Source: Bacillota bacterium (GTDB taxonomy: Bacteria; Bacillota; Clostridia; Lachnospirales; Lachnospiraceae). From it: a DNA stretch of 64,000 nt. Each line of letters begins with the position of its first letter. Positions within the stretch are counted from its first letter, which is position 1. The notes under the pieces are model-generated. The model did not search any database. It had not been told where the DNA came from and saw nothing but the letters and a program-made list of their open reading frames with translations. This document shows positions 44,887 through 54,366 of this stretch, piece after piece. The stretch spans positions 1 through 64,000 of the forward strand of contig JAEXOU010000004.1 in NCBI GenBank assembly GCA_023439125.1. Direction: 5' to 3'. The translations under genes were made by a program, and so were the position numbers.

Positions 44887-46023
44887 ATGAAAAGAAAGTT
44901 ACTCAGTGGTTTATTAGTACTAACAATGGCAGCATCTTTATTCGTAGGATGTGGTTCGAAATCAACTTCAAGCGAACCTGAGGCTACAGATGCCCCTAAA
45001 GCAACCGAGGCACAAAAGGCAACCGAGGCACCTAGCACAACAGAGAGTCAGTTAATTGGTGTTTCAATGCCAACTAAGGATTTACAGCGTTGGAATCAAG
45101 ACGGTGGCAACATGGAGAGACTTCTAAAAGAGGCCGGTTATAAAGTTGATTTACAATATGCAAACAATGAAATCCAGACACAGGTTTCTCAAGTAGAGAA
45201 TATGATTTCCAATGGTTGTAAAGTACTTGTTATTGTAGCCATTGATGGTGATTCTTTAGGAACTGTTTTAGCACAGGCTAAAAATCAAGGAATCTCTGTT
45301 ATCGCTTATGACCGTTTAATCAAGAACTCAGATGCAGTTTCTTACTATGCAACATTTGATAACTATAAAGTTGGTGCTACACAAGGTCAATACATAAAAG
45401 ATAAACTAGATCTTGACAATGCTGCTGGACCATTCAATTTTGAGATCTTTGCAGGTGACCCAGGTGATAATAATGCAACATTTTTCTATAACGGCGCTAT
45501 GGATATTTTAAAACCATATGTTGATTCTGGTAAATTAGTTGTTAAATCCGGAAGTGTTGATTTTGAGGAAGTTGCTACTGCAGGTTGGTCAACAGAAACT
45601 GCTCAAAGCAGAATGGATGCAATTATTGCTTCCTACTATGCAGATAATACAAAGCTTGATGCAGTTCTTTGCTCTAATGATTCAACTGCACTTGGTGTAA
45701 CGAATGCACTTTCTGCTTCTTATACAGGAGAATGGCCAATTGTTACAGGTCAAGATTGTGATAAGGCTAATGTAAAGAATATGATTGCTGGAAAACAGTC
45801 AATGTCCGTTTTTAAAGATACTCGTACTTTAGCAGCTCAGGTTGTACTGATGGTAGATGCAATCGTGAAGGGTGGAGAAGCGCCAGTTAATGATACGAAG
45901 ACTTACGATAATGGTATGGGAATCGTTCCATCTTATCTTTGTGAACCAGTATTTGCAGATGCAAGTAATTATAAAGAATTATTAATCGATTCCGAATATT
46001 ATACTGAGAGTGATTTGCAGTAG
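44887..46023 (+). CDS. Sugar ABC transporter substrate-binding lipoprotein (ChvE/XylF type)
   Basis: This 378-residue protein has lipobox LFVGC (Cys22), then an Ala/Thr/Glu-rich linker (EATDAPKATEAQKATEAPST). A type I sugar-binding domain follows: GVSMPTKDLQRWNQDGGNME, VIAYDRLIKNSDAVSYYATF and VLCSNDSTALGVTNALSA. ChvE-type proteins bind xylose, glucose, arabinose or galactose. It is first in the transporter operon, followed by a hairpin that probably raises its relative expression. GGAGG precedes the ATG. Confidence 0.92.
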   Translation: MKRKLLSGLLVLTMAASLFVGCGSKSTSSEPEATDAPKATEAQKATEAPSTTESQLIGVSMPTKDLQRWNQDGGNMERLLKEAGYKVDLQYANNEIQTQVSQVENMISNGCKVLVIVAIDGDSLGTVLAQAKNQGISVIAYDRLIKNSDAVSYYATFDNYKVGATQGQYIKDKLDLDNAAGPFNFEIFAGDPGDNNATFFYNGAMDILKPYVDSGKLVVKSGSVDFEEVATAGWSTETAQSRMDAIIASYYADNTKLDAVLCSNDSTALGVTNALSASYTGEWPIVTGQDCDKANVKNMIAGKQSMSVFKDTRTLAAQVVLMVDAIVKGGEAPVNDTKTYDNGMGIVPSYLCEPVFADASNYKELLIDSEYYTESDLQ

Positions 46024-46035
46024 TCTTAGGATTGT

Positions 46036-46062
46036 ACAGGCGGGATTTATCCCGCCTGTTTT
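46036..46062 (+). terminator. Intercistronic hairpin between binding protein and ATPase genes
   Basis: ACAGGCGGGA pairs with TCCCGCCTGT around TTTA and is followed by TTTT. It probably causes partial termination or protects the upstream mRNA, giving more binding protein than membrane parts. Confidence 0.8.
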
Positions 46063-46087
46063 ACATAATCCCTGAAAGGAGGGCACA

Positions 46088-47629
46088 TTGTCTAAGATAC
46101 TTTTAGAGATGAAGAATATTATAAAAACTTTTCCAGGTGTAAAAGCATTAGATCGTGTGAATTTAAAGGTGGAACAAGGGGAAATTCATGCTTTAGTAGG
46201 TGAAAATGGCGCAGGTAAGTCTACACTGATGAATGTCTTAAGTGGGATTTATCCATTTGGAACCTATGAGGGTGAGATCTTCTTTGATGGAAAGCTATGC
46301 AAATTTACGAATATTAAGGATAGTGAGCAACTTGGTATCGTAATCATTCATCAGGAGTTGGCACTTATTCCATATATGACAATTGGTGAGAATATGTTTC
46401 TTGGTAATGAGAGAGGGCATTCTTACGCAATTAATTGGAGTGAGACCTATGGAAAAGCGGATGAATTATTAAAAACTGTAGGTCTAGAAGAATCCTCAAG
46501 AACATTAGTGAAAGACATTGGACTTGGAAAGCAGCAATTGGTTGAGATTGCAAAAGCGCTTGCAAAGAAAGCTCGATTGCTTATTTTAGATGAACCAACA
46601 TCATCATTGAATGAGTCTGACTCTAAAGCATTATTAGAGTTACTCAAGAGGTTCCAAAAGGAAGGCATCACGTCCATTATCATCTCTCACAAATTAAATG
46701 AAATATCATATGTGGCAGACAAAATCACAATTCTAAGAGATGGTTCTACAATTGAGACTCTTAATAAATCAAAGGATGATATATCAGAGCAACGAATTAT
46801 TCGGGGTATGGTAGGACGAGATATGACAGTACGTTTTCCTAAAAGAATCTCATTTAAGAGTGACGAAACAGTTATGGAGGTAAATCATTGGACAGTCTTT
46901 AATCCATTAAATCTAGAGCAAAAGGTTGTAAATGATGTGAGTTTTTATGTGAAAAAGGGTGAAGTGATAGGAATTGCTGGGTTGATGGGAGCTGGCAGGA
47001 CTGAATTGGCTATGAGCTTGTTTGGTAGAAGCTATGGAAAAAAGATAACTGGTGAGGTTTCTTTGTTTGGTAAAAAGGTTCATCTTAAGACGATTAAATC
47101 TGCAATAAAAAATAGACTTGCTTATGTGACCGAAGACCGTAAGGGTAATGGTTTGATATTAAGTAAATCGATTTGTATCAACACTTCCCTAGCTAGTTTG
47201 GATAAAGTAAGTAAGTATGGTGTGATTGATCAAGACAAAGAACTTTTAACAGCGAATGAGTATAAAGAAAAATTGAAAACAAAGTGTCCAACGGTAGAGC
47301 AGGCAGTTGAGAACTTAAGTGGTGGAAATCAACAAAAAGTATTATTAGCAAAATGGATGTTTGCAAATCCTGAAATATTAATTCTGGATGAGCCTACGAG
47401 AGGTATTGATGTTGGTGCTAAGTATGAGATTTATTGTATTATTAATCAGCTTGTAACAGAGGGGAAAGCAGTCATCATGATTTCTTCAGAACTCCCTGAA
47501 GTTATTGGAATGTGTGACCGTATCTATATTATGGATGAAGGTAAATTCGTTGGTGAGGTAAGTAAAGAAGAGGCAACCCAAGAGTTAATCATGTCACATA
47601 TTGTGAAAACAAAAGGTAAAGGAGCATAA
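46088..47629 (+). CDS. Sugar ABC transporter double ATPase (GguA/MmsA/XylG type)
   Basis: This 513-residue protein has two ABC domains. The first has Walker A GENGAGKS (38-45), a degenerate signature IGLGKQQLVEIA and Walker B LLILDEPTSSL. The second has GLMGAGRTE in place of Walker A and LSGGNQQKVLLAKW. This layout is diagnostic of sugar ATPases of the CUT2 family. The TTG start follows AAAGGAGGG. It energises the permease encoded next. Confidence 0.94.
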   Translation: MSKILLEMKNIIKTFPGVKALDRVNLKVEQGEIHALVGENGAGKSTLMNVLSGIYPFGTYEGEIFFDGKLCKFTNIKDSEQLGIVIIHQELALIPYMTIGENMFLGNERGHSYAINWSETYGKADELLKTVGLEESSRTLVKDIGLGKQQLVEIAKALAKKARLLILDEPTSSLNESDSKALLELLKRFQKEGITSIIISHKLNEISYVADKITILRDGSTIETLNKSKDDISEQRIIRGMVGRDMTVRFPKRISFKSDETVMEVNHWTVFNPLNLEQKVVNDVSFYVKKGEVIGIAGLMGAGRTELAMSLFGRSYGKKITGEVSLFGKKVHLKTIKSAIKNRLAYVTEDRKGNGLILSKSICINTSLASLDKVSKYGVIDQDKELLTANEYKEKLKTKCPTVEQAVENLSGGNQQKVLLAKWMFANPEILILDEPTRGIDVGAKYEIYCIINQLVTEGKAVIMISSELPEVIGMCDRIYIMDEGKFVGEVSKEEATQELIMSHIVKTKGKGA

Positions 47630-47632
47630 GCG

Positions 47633-48922
47633 ATGAATCTAGAAAAAGTAGTCGATGATATAAAGAATTCAAAGTTAGTATGTACCATCAATAATTCGAA
47701 AATAGTAAAAGTAATCAATAATTCAAAAGTAATGAGGGCAAGAAGATGGTTAAGTAAAAAATTATCTAGTCCTCTGAAAAAGTATGCAATGATTATTGCA
47801 CTTGTTGCAGTCACTTTATTTTTTACATATAGAACAGATGGAAAGATTCTACTTCCTTCCAATGTAAGTAACTTGATCTCCCAAAATGCATATGTATTTG
47901 TATTGGCTACTGGTATGCTTTTTTGTATTCTGACTGGTGGTAATATTGATCTTTCCATAGGGTCTGTCGTATGTTTTGTTGGCTCGATTGGCGCTACATT
48001 AATGGAAAATGAAGGAATTAATCCTATTGTCTCTATTGTTGCCATGTTAATCTTTGGTTTACTAATCGGGGCATGGCAAGGTTTTTGGATTGCATATGTA
48101 CGAGTCCCACCATTTATTGTTACTCTAGCTGGTATGTTAATCTTTCGTGGATTATCCAATGTTGTACTTAATGGTATGACTGTTAGTTTAACGAATGAAG
48201 CATATATCAAAGCATTTGGTGGTGGAGCTAATTGCTATATTCCAGATTTTTTTAAGATGAAAGACTTTAATCTTACCTGCTTTATTATTGGAGTGCTTGC
48301 ATGTATCATATATACATTTTTAGCTCTTTACAGTAGAAGAAAGAAAGTGAAATTAGGCTATCAGACAGAAAAATTAGGAAGTCTACTTATCCGAATTGTG
48401 CTTATTTGTGCTGTAGTCCTTGCATTTAGTTATCGTCTTTCTCAATACCGAGGAATTCCAACTTCTTTAGTATGGGTTATGATTATTGTTGGAATCTACG
48501 GTTATATTTCGTCTAAAACAACATTAGGGCGTCACTTCTATGCAGTAGGTGGCAATGAAAAAGCAACGAAATTATCTGGTATTAATACGAATCGAGTATA
48601 TTTCCTAGCTTACTTGAACATGGGATTGCTATCCGCACTTGCTGGAATGCTTACAATTGCTCGAATGACAAGTGCACAGCCAACTTATGGAACCAACTAT
48701 GAGATGGATGCAATTGGTTCTTGTTTTATCGGTGGTGCTTCTGCTTATGGTGGAATTGGTACGGTTCCTGGCGTTATTGTTGGTGCTGTTTTGATGGGTG
48801 TAATCAACTTGGGTATGAGTATTACTGGCGTTGATGCCAACTATCAGAAGGTTGTAAAGGGCGTTGTCTTACTTGCCGCTGTAATCTTCGATGTTGTATC
48901 AAAACGTAGTAGCAAGAAATAG
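47633..48922 (+). CDS. Sugar ABC transporter permease (GguB/MmsB/XylH type)
   Basis: This 429-residue protein has a soluble N-terminal stretch with repeated NSK-V motifs (about 10-35). About ten hydrophobic segments follow, with the CUT2 permease signatures GNIDLSIGSVVCFVGSIGA and GGIGTVPGVIVGAVLMGVIN. It starts 4 bp after the ATPase stop. Length and position fit the multiple-monosaccharide transporter permease. Confidence 0.94.
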   Translation: MNLEKVVDDIKNSKLVCTINNSKIVKVINNSKVMRARRWLSKKLSSPLKKYAMIIALVAVTLFFTYRTDGKILLPSNVSNLISQNAYVFVLATGMLFCILTGGNIDLSIGSVVCFVGSIGATLMENEGINPIVSIVAMLIFGLLIGAWQGFWIAYVRVPPFIVTLAGMLIFRGLSNVVLNGMTVSLTNEAYIKAFGGGANCYIPDFFKMKDFNLTCFIIGVLACIIYTFLALYSRRKKVKLGYQTEKLGSLLIRIVLICAVVLAFSYRLSQYRGIPTSLVWVMIIVGIYGYISSKTTLGRHFYAVGGNEKATKLSGINTNRVYFLAYLNMGLLSALAGMLTIARMTSAQPTYGTNYEMDAIGSCFIGGASAYGGIGTVPGVIVGAVLMGVINLGMSITGVDANYQKVVKGVVLLAAVIFDVVSKRSSKK

Positions 48923-48949
48923 CAGTAACCAGCCCTGGAAGGTTTTAGA

Positions 48950-49110
48950 GTGTTTGTGATTTAGGTTTGTCCATAAGAAGGTACATTACTTGTATATTTT
49001 CTTCGGCGCGCTACGCTCACAAGCCCACAAAGAGCGTGTGGGACTTGTAAGGCACTCCGAAAATATACAAGTAATGTACCTTCTTTCGATAGGTTTTTAA
49101 TCACAAACAC
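48950..49110. repeat. Nested hairpin element B
   Basis: Outer inverted ends GTGTTTGTGATT (48950) and AATCACAAACAC (to 49110) enclose a perfect 27-bp inner stem (48975-49001 with 49059-49085). The stem includes GGTACATTACTTG and its complement. The apex is the same CTTCGGCGCGCTACGCTCAC-type core as element A. Confidence 0.88.
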
Positions 49111-49163
49111 GGGAAGTGTATGAGGGCTGGGTTGGTAAGTAGTACGTCCTGCTAGTTTGCTTA
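49111..49163. repeat. Spacer repeat between hairpin elements
   Basis: CGGGAAGTGTATGAGGGCTG and following bases recur with changes at 49326-49379 (CGGGAAGTACATGAGGGCTG). Spacer plus hairpin therefore forms a repeat unit of about 215 bp. Confidence 0.75.
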
Positions 49164-49325
49164 GTGTTTGTGATTTAAGGCAAATTAAAAAGAAAGAGCT
49201 CCATCGTATATTTTCTTCGGCGCGCTACGCTCACAAGCCCACAAAAAGCATGTGGGACTTGTAAGGCACTCCGAAAATATACGATGGAGCTCTTTCTTTT
49301 TAGCAAGGTTTTTAATCACAAACAC
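49164..49325. repeat. Nested hairpin element C
   Basis: It has the same outer ends and apex as element B, but a different perfect 29-bp inner stem (49187-49215 with 49273-49301, including GAGCTCCATCG and its complement). Both arms differ from element B in a matched way. Confidence 0.88.
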
Positions 49326-49379
49326 GGGAAGTACATGAGGGCTGGCTTTGGATAGTAGTGCGCCCTGCAAGGTTTTGGA

Positions 49380-49427
49380 GTGTTTGTGATTTAGGTTTGT
49401 CCATAAGAAGGTACATTACTTGTATAT
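49380..49427. repeat. Half element: left arm of element B without apex or right arm
   Basis: These 48 bp are identical to 48950-48997 and then diverge (GATATTC). The sequence represents a solo left arm ending where the apex would begin. Confidence 0.85.
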
Positions 49428-49599
49428 GATATTCTTACTAATTCATATGCCTTATCAACCAAGGCATTCTCATCCATCGTTTATAATAAATTCTCACGAT
49501 AAATCTTTGTTTCTCTTAGTGGTTTTATGCAGTATTTAATGTTAGATATAATGTTAGTAAAGAACCAGAGACTAGTACATTCTCTAATTCTCTACTCTA
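49428..49599. other. Gene-free stretch
   Basis: I see no supported gene or structure between the half element and the next minus-strand reading frame. Confidence 0.5.
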
Positions 49600-49890
49600 T
49601 CAGTCATAAGAATACAAAGTATATTCCGTTAACTCATCATTCTTGTAACAATAAATTGATTTAATTCTTTTTTTCTCATCAAATGTATAGATAGCCTTTT
49701 GATTTACTGTACAAGTATCTCCTAAACAATCATACCATTCTTTACTTATTAGTACTCCATTCTCATAAGTATATCTTATACTTAATGTTAACTCAGTTTC
49801 ACCTATTCCCTCATAGGAATCCTCTGACTTTAAGGCCCCATCCGAACCCCTTTCCTGTAATATCACATACAGGTGCTCCAAATTTGCCAT
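49600..49890 (-). CDS. Hypothetical protein, possibly 5'-truncated
   Basis: I do not recognise these 96 codons. They encode a beta-rich sequence (LSIRYTYENGVLISKEWYDC, YTFDEKKRIKSIYCYKNDEL) in which tyrosine-flanked strand repeats resemble the MORN/YD-like antitoxin style. No ribosome site precedes the ATG, so the start may be lost or further upstream. It lies beside the repeat cluster. Confidence 0.45.
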   Translation of the reverse strand: MANLEHLYVILQERGSDGALKSEDSYEGIGETELTLSIRYTYENGVLISKEWYDCLGDTCTVNQKAIYTFDEKKRIKSIYCYKNDELTEYTLYSYD

Positions 49891-50086
49891 TGCTGTACTG
49901 TTTGAATTTGATTATTTGAATAATCATGGATTCGTTCTTGATAATTTACTAAATATCAATATAATGATGAATAGGTATAAAATACCATTATAGTGAAAAC
50001 AGTATAATATCATAAGTGTATCATGTATTTATATACTGCAATTACGTAAGAAGTAATTCAAAATACTTTATTAAGAAGGAGTATCC

Positions 50087-51019
50087 ATGAATAAAAGCAC
50101 ATTACGACAATCGTTTTTATTACTTTTAACTGCTACAATTTGGGGAGTTGCTTTTGTAGCACAAAGTGTTGGTATGGATTATGTTGGACCATTTACGTTT
50201 AATGGAGTTCGATGCATTATTGGTGGTCTAGTATTATTGCCATACATCGCTGTTAGTGAGCGTCAAACGAAGAAGAAAGAAATAGTTATTGATACAAAAA
50301 AGGCAAGAAAAGATCTTGTGATTGGAGGATTACTATGCGGTTTTATCTTATTTCTAGCATCTAATCTTCAGCAGATTGGCCTACAGTATACAACAGTAGG
50401 AAAAGCAGGATTTGTGACAGCTATGTACATAGTAATTGTACCATTAATCGGTATATTTTTAAAGAAAAAGGCAGGACTTCGAGTATGGCTTGCCGTCTTG
50501 ATTGCCATTATCGGCTTGTATCTTCTTTGTATGACCGGAGGATTTTCCTTGCAGTTTGGAGATATCCTTGTTTTACTTTGTGCAATTATTTTCTCTTTTC
50601 ATATCATTGTGGTGGATCATTATGCTCCAATCGTAAATGGTGTGAAGATGTCATGTATACAATTTTTTACTTGTGGAATCTTATCTTGTATTCTTATGTT
50701 CATTTTTGAAACTCCAAAAATAACACAAATTATTGCAGCATGGGTATCAATTCTATATGCCGGTGTGCTATCCTGTGGAGTTGCGTATACTTTACAAATT
50801 GTTGGACAAAAAGGTATGAATCCAACCGTAGCTTCTCTTATTATGAGTCTAGAATCAGTAATATCAGTTTTAGCTGGGTGGCTTCTATTAGGTGAAAAGT
50901 TATCAGTTCGTGAACTCTTAGGTTGTGTGTTGATGTTTACAGCAATTGTATTAGTTCAACTTCCAAAGGGAAAGTTTGCATTTAGCATTGTCAAATGGAA
51001 GTTGGTAAAGAAAAATTAG
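50087..51019 (+). CDS. EamA/DMT-family transporter
   Basis: This 310-residue protein has ten predicted membrane helices in two EamA halves. The first carries TATIWGVAFVAQSVGMDYVG and FNGVRCIIGG; the second ends VISVLAGWLLLGEKLSVREL. Family members export amino acids or other small metabolites; the substrate is unknown. AAGGAG precedes the ATG. The gene is monocistronic, with a strong hairpin after it. Confidence 0.9.
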   Translation: MNKSTLRQSFLLLLTATIWGVAFVAQSVGMDYVGPFTFNGVRCIIGGLVLLPYIAVSERQTKKKEIVIDTKKARKDLVIGGLLCGFILFLASNLQQIGLQYTTVGKAGFVTAMYIVIVPLIGIFLKKKAGLRVWLAVLIAIIGLYLLCMTGGFSLQFGDILVLLCAIIFSFHIIVVDHYAPIVNGVKMSCIQFFTCGILSCILMFIFETPKITQIIAAWVSILYAGVLSCGVAYTLQIVGQKGMNPTVASLIMSLESVISVLAGWLLLGEKLSVRELLGCVLMFTAIVLVQLPKGKFAFSIVKWKLVKKN

Positions 51020-51053
51020 GTTATGTTTAAATATAGTGTTGATAATTTACCAG

Positions 51054-51087
51054 TTCAAATGGAAGCCAGTTTAGGCTTCCATTTGAA
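51054..51087. terminator. Bidirectional hairpin between convergent genes
   Basis: TTCAAATGGAAGCC pairs with GGCTTCCATTTGAA perfectly. The loop is AGTTTA. Confidence 0.7.
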
Positions 51088-51108
51088 AATATACTGATTG
51101 GTTAAATC

Positions 51109-51576
51109 TTAGTCATTAAGTGCCATTGTTTGTTTTATGTACTTAGGTATATCTATATTGGTTGAATAGCAAAAGCCTATAATTTGACCTATGTGCATTT
51201 GCTCATGACCTATCATTGCAGACAAATGACGATTTATTAACCACTTCTCTCCAAACCAGTTTATAGTTTCCACACCAGTGTATGCTTCTAAAACTTCCTC
51301 CATTTTATTATCCAGCTCGTCCATCATATTTACGAGACTACTCTTTGAAGTGTCTGGCAAAGGGGAATAGGTAAAAGATATAGAGTTAGTTGTTAAAGCA
51401 TTAACATAACAACCTTGAATTTGAATCAATTCTTCACATTGTTTTCTTATTGTATTTAGGTTTTTTCTTGGTAACATCTTATCTAAACATATGTCATCTA
51501 ATTCTATGACAAAATGCTTTAGTATATCTCTTCCATATTTCCAATCATCAAGTTGTGCCCTTATAGATTCAATCAT
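51109..51576 (-). CDS. DinB-like four-helix protein
   Basis: This 155-residue protein is predicted to be all helical, with IGHEQMHIGQIIGFCYSTNI near the C-terminus. That is the His-x3-His metal-binding motif of the DinB/YfiT four-helix bundle. A third His is expected earlier and may be lost. Members include metal-dependent thiol transferases. The start at 51576 follows GGAGG on the minus strand. Confidence 0.72.
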   Translation of the reverse strand: MIESIRAQLDDWKYGRDILKHFVIELDDICLDKMLPRKNLNTIRKQCEELIQIQGCYVNALTTNSISFTYSPLPDTSKSSLVNMMDELDNKMEEVLEAYTGVETINWFGEKWLINRHLSAMIGHEQMHIGQIIGFCYSTNIDIPKYIKQTMALND

Positions 51577-51594
51577 TTTTTTACCTCCAAACAT

Positions 51595-51880
51595 TTTTAT
51601 TTATTATGATTATACTAAAAATTACCAATATACACCATAGTTATATAAATTGCGCATCTGGCTTTAAATCCGTTTTTGTATATGCCTTCCTTTTGCTTTC
51701 TTCTTATCAAACTCAACATTTAGTTTAACATAGCCAAAAAGTGAAAATAAAAAGTATTAGAGTTATTGAGTGAGTAAAAAAGGAACTTTAAACATATTAA
51801 TAAATGGTAAATTATTGCAATGATGGATTTTCTCTGAATAAGTAAGTATAATTATTTCTAGTAAACTATAGATACATAAG
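51595..51880. other. AT-rich divergent intergenic stretch
   Basis: No gene, hairpin or clear consensus promoter is visible. It separates the DinB-like gene from the coiled-coil gene, which lacks a recognisable ribosome site. Confidence 0.45.
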
Positions 51881-54238
51881 ATGCGGAAAATAGTTGAATT
51901 ACTTAAGATAGAAGGGAATACAGAATTGATGTTAGTGTCAAAGCAAGAACGACAAAGATTATTGGATATTGAGCATGAGTATAACAATGCTCTCATTACG
52001 ATAGATGAAATTAATACAAATTATTTTAAAAGTCAGAAACTATTAGAACAACGTGCAAGAGACATAAAAAACTTATCTGAGCGAGTTACATTTCTTCAAG
52101 GAGAGATAGCAAAATATAACGAGATTACGGTAGAAGTCGAGGCATATGTCAAGGAGAGAGAAGATCAAATTACTAAATTAAGTAATGATTTGTCTGAAAC
52201 AGAGTCTCAAATCAAAAACTTAAAGGCTGAAAAGGTAAATCTGACTAATACGGTAAAGGATCATCAAATAGAATTACAGAGAGTAAAGAACTCCTTAAAA
52301 CTTCAAGAAACTGAAAATTCGAAGCAAAGGGATGGACTTGAAAAAAAAGAAAGACAAATTACTGAATTAACTGGTTTATTGGACGAGACACAGTCTATTT
52401 TTGAAGCGAAGGAGCTAGAGATTTCGAATTTAACGACTCAAGTTGCTACGAATAAAGCTGAGTTAGAGGAGAAAATCAATGAACTAGCTAAGGCAAAAAC
52501 AGAGCTGTCAGATCTTCATAATCAGAATAATCTTAAGTCAGAAGAGATTGTTAGGGTTAATGAGCTTCTTTCTAATAAAATTATGGAAGCAGAGGAACTT
52601 CGAAGTATAATAACTCAGAATACAAAAAAGATGGAAGAACAATCTGCAGAGATAAAGAAAAATTCTGCATTTATCGATACCCAGAGAAAAGAGATTCAGC
52701 AGCTTAAGAAAGATATCACTACAAAAGAGGAGTTAGCCTCTATCACTTTAGCAGACAAACAGAACAAGCTAAATTCAGTAACTCGCGAACTGATTGAAAC
52801 GCAGGATAGTTTAGCGACAGTCACTATGAGTTTAGATGAAGCAAAGGATAAGCTTGATGTTTCAATAAAAGAGAAGGATGAGGCCATTCATACTAAAGAT
52901 GCTCTTCTTGAAAAGAGAAAAGAGCATGTTTATCATTTAGAGCAAAAATTATCGAAACTCAATAAAGAATACTCGATTAACGTCGAACAAATTCGAATCA
53001 AATCAGATGAGTTAGCTAAAACAACGACAGAACTAAATCATTTGAAAGAAGAGTTTCATACAAGAGAAAATGAACTCAGCTCCGTAAAGAAGGAATTTGA
53101 CGAAGTACAACAGAAGCTTGGGACAGTCAAGCAAGAACTAAATACAGCTAAGCAAGAACTCAACAACACTAAGAGTAGATTCGAAAGTAACTTAAAAGAG
53201 TTGGAAACAACAAAGAGTGAGCTTAGTAGAACGAAACAGGAATTCAGCTTAATCAAACAGGAATTAAGTACCACGAAGCAAGAACTCAACAACACTAAGA
53301 ATAGATTCGAAAGCAACTTGAAAGAGTTAGAAACAACAAAGAGTGAGCTTAGTAGAACAAAACAAGAATTCAGCTTAATCAAACAGGAATTAAGTACCAC
53401 TAAACAAGAACTTAACAACACTAAGAATAGATTCGAAAGTAACTCGAAAGAGCTAGAAACTACAAAGAGTGAGCTTAATAGAACGAAACAAGAACTAAGC
53501 TCAATTAAACAAAAATTGAGTACAGCAATACAGGAATTAGGTACAACAAAACAGGAATTAAGTACCACTAAGCAAGAACTCAATAACACTAAGAATAGAT
53601 TCGAAAGCAACTTGAAAGAGTTAGATTCCATTAAATTAGTATATAAAACTTCTCAGGAGACAATTAAAAGACAAGACCAGGAGTTAGAAGAATCAAAGAA
53701 GATACTTGTCAAAAGAGAACAGCAATTAACTAGTTATAAAGGAGAAATCGAACGGAAAGATAGAATTTACAATTCAGCACAGGTAGTTATGGAAAAACAA
53801 AGGTTACGTGTTGTTAACTACATGGCTACGATTGAAGACCAGAAAAAAGTAATCGAAGAGCAGAATAAATTATTCGAGCAACAAAAGAAATCGATCGAAG
53901 AACAGAAGAGAGAATTCGAGCAACAAAAGAAGTCAATCGAACAACAAAAAAGAGAATTTGAAGAGCAGAAGAAGGCATTTGAAAAACAGAAGGAGGCTCT
54001 GGAAGTTCAAAAAGAGGAAAATGATAAACTTGAGAAACTAAATGAAGAATTAATCAGCCGGAACATTCGATTGGAAAAAGACAAAGAAATCTTTTTAGTG
54101 CAGAAGACGGAACATATCTCACTTGAAAATGATAATAGAAAGTTATTAGAAGAAATAGGAGAGAAAAACCGAATAATTGATGAGTTGGAAACTCAGATTA
54201 TAGAGCTTCTTGTTAGAAATGAAAGAAAGTCGAGTTAG
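51881..54238 (+). CDS. Large coiled-coil protein with 42-residue tandem repeats
   Basis: This 785-residue protein is almost entirely heptad-patterned and rich in Lys, Glu, Gln, Leu and Asn. There is no signal peptide or membrane segment. Residues about 410-580 contain a tandem repeat of 42 residues (six heptads, 126 bp): ELETTKSELSRTKQEF, LIKQELSTTKQEL and NNTKNRFESN, in three to four copies. A second low-complexity part (about 660-715) repeats EQQKKSIEEQKREF. The protein is probably a long cytoplasmic rod. No good ribosome site precedes the ATG; Met17 (51929), with AGAAGGGA upstream, is an alternative start. Confidence 0.75.
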   Translation: MRKIVELLKIEGNTELMLVSKQERQRLLDIEHEYNNALITIDEINTNYFKSQKLLEQRARDIKNLSERVTFLQGEIAKYNEITVEVEAYVKEREDQITKLSNDLSETESQIKNLKAEKVNLTNTVKDHQIELQRVKNSLKLQETENSKQRDGLEKKERQITELTGLLDETQSIFEAKELEISNLTTQVATNKAELEEKINELAKAKTELSDLHNQNNLKSEEIVRVNELLSNKIMEAEELRSIITQNTKKMEEQSAEIKKNSAFIDTQRKEIQQLKKDITTKEELASITLADKQNKLNSVTRELIETQDSLATVTMSLDEAKDKLDVSIKEKDEAIHTKDALLEKRKEHVYHLEQKLSKLNKEYSINVEQIRIKSDELAKTTTELNHLKEEFHTRENELSSVKKEFDEVQQKLGTVKQELNTAKQELNNTKSRFESNLKELETTKSELSRTKQEFSLIKQELSTTKQELNNTKNRFESNLKELETTKSELSRTKQEFSLIKQELSTTKQELNNTKNRFESNSKELETTKSELNRTKQELSSIKQKLSTAIQELGTTKQELSTTKQELNNTKNRFESNLKELDSIKLVYKTSQETIKRQDQELEESKKILVKREQQLTSYKGEIERKDRIYNSAQVVMEKQRLRVVNYMATIEDQKKVIEEQNKLFEQQKKSIEEQKREFEQQKKSIEQQKREFEEQKKAFEKQKEALEVQKEENDKLEKLNEELISRNIRLEKDKEIFLVQKTEHISLENDNRKLLEEIGEKNRIIDELETQIIELLVRNERKSS
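53140..53625 (+). repeat. 126-bp tandem repeats inside the coiled-coil gene
   Basis: Units beginning AACAACACTAAGA-TAGATTC recur at 53162, 53287, 53413 and 53581 with high nucleotide identity. This indicates recent in-frame duplication by multiples of seven codons. Confidence 0.85.
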
Positions 54239-54366
54239 TATAATTGAGGTTGATTGACGGTTACTCTTGTTAAGTGAATGGATTATGAGTATGTTATAAG
54301 TTTATGTTCAAGATAGAAAGTTGTTATCATACAATTATTAGTAAGAAACGATATAAGGAATAACTT

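Noticed and set aside
53056..53631. 191-codon minus-strand frame opposite the coiled-coil repeats
   Set aside because: Leu/Ser-only composition produced by the antisense of Lys/Glu heptads.
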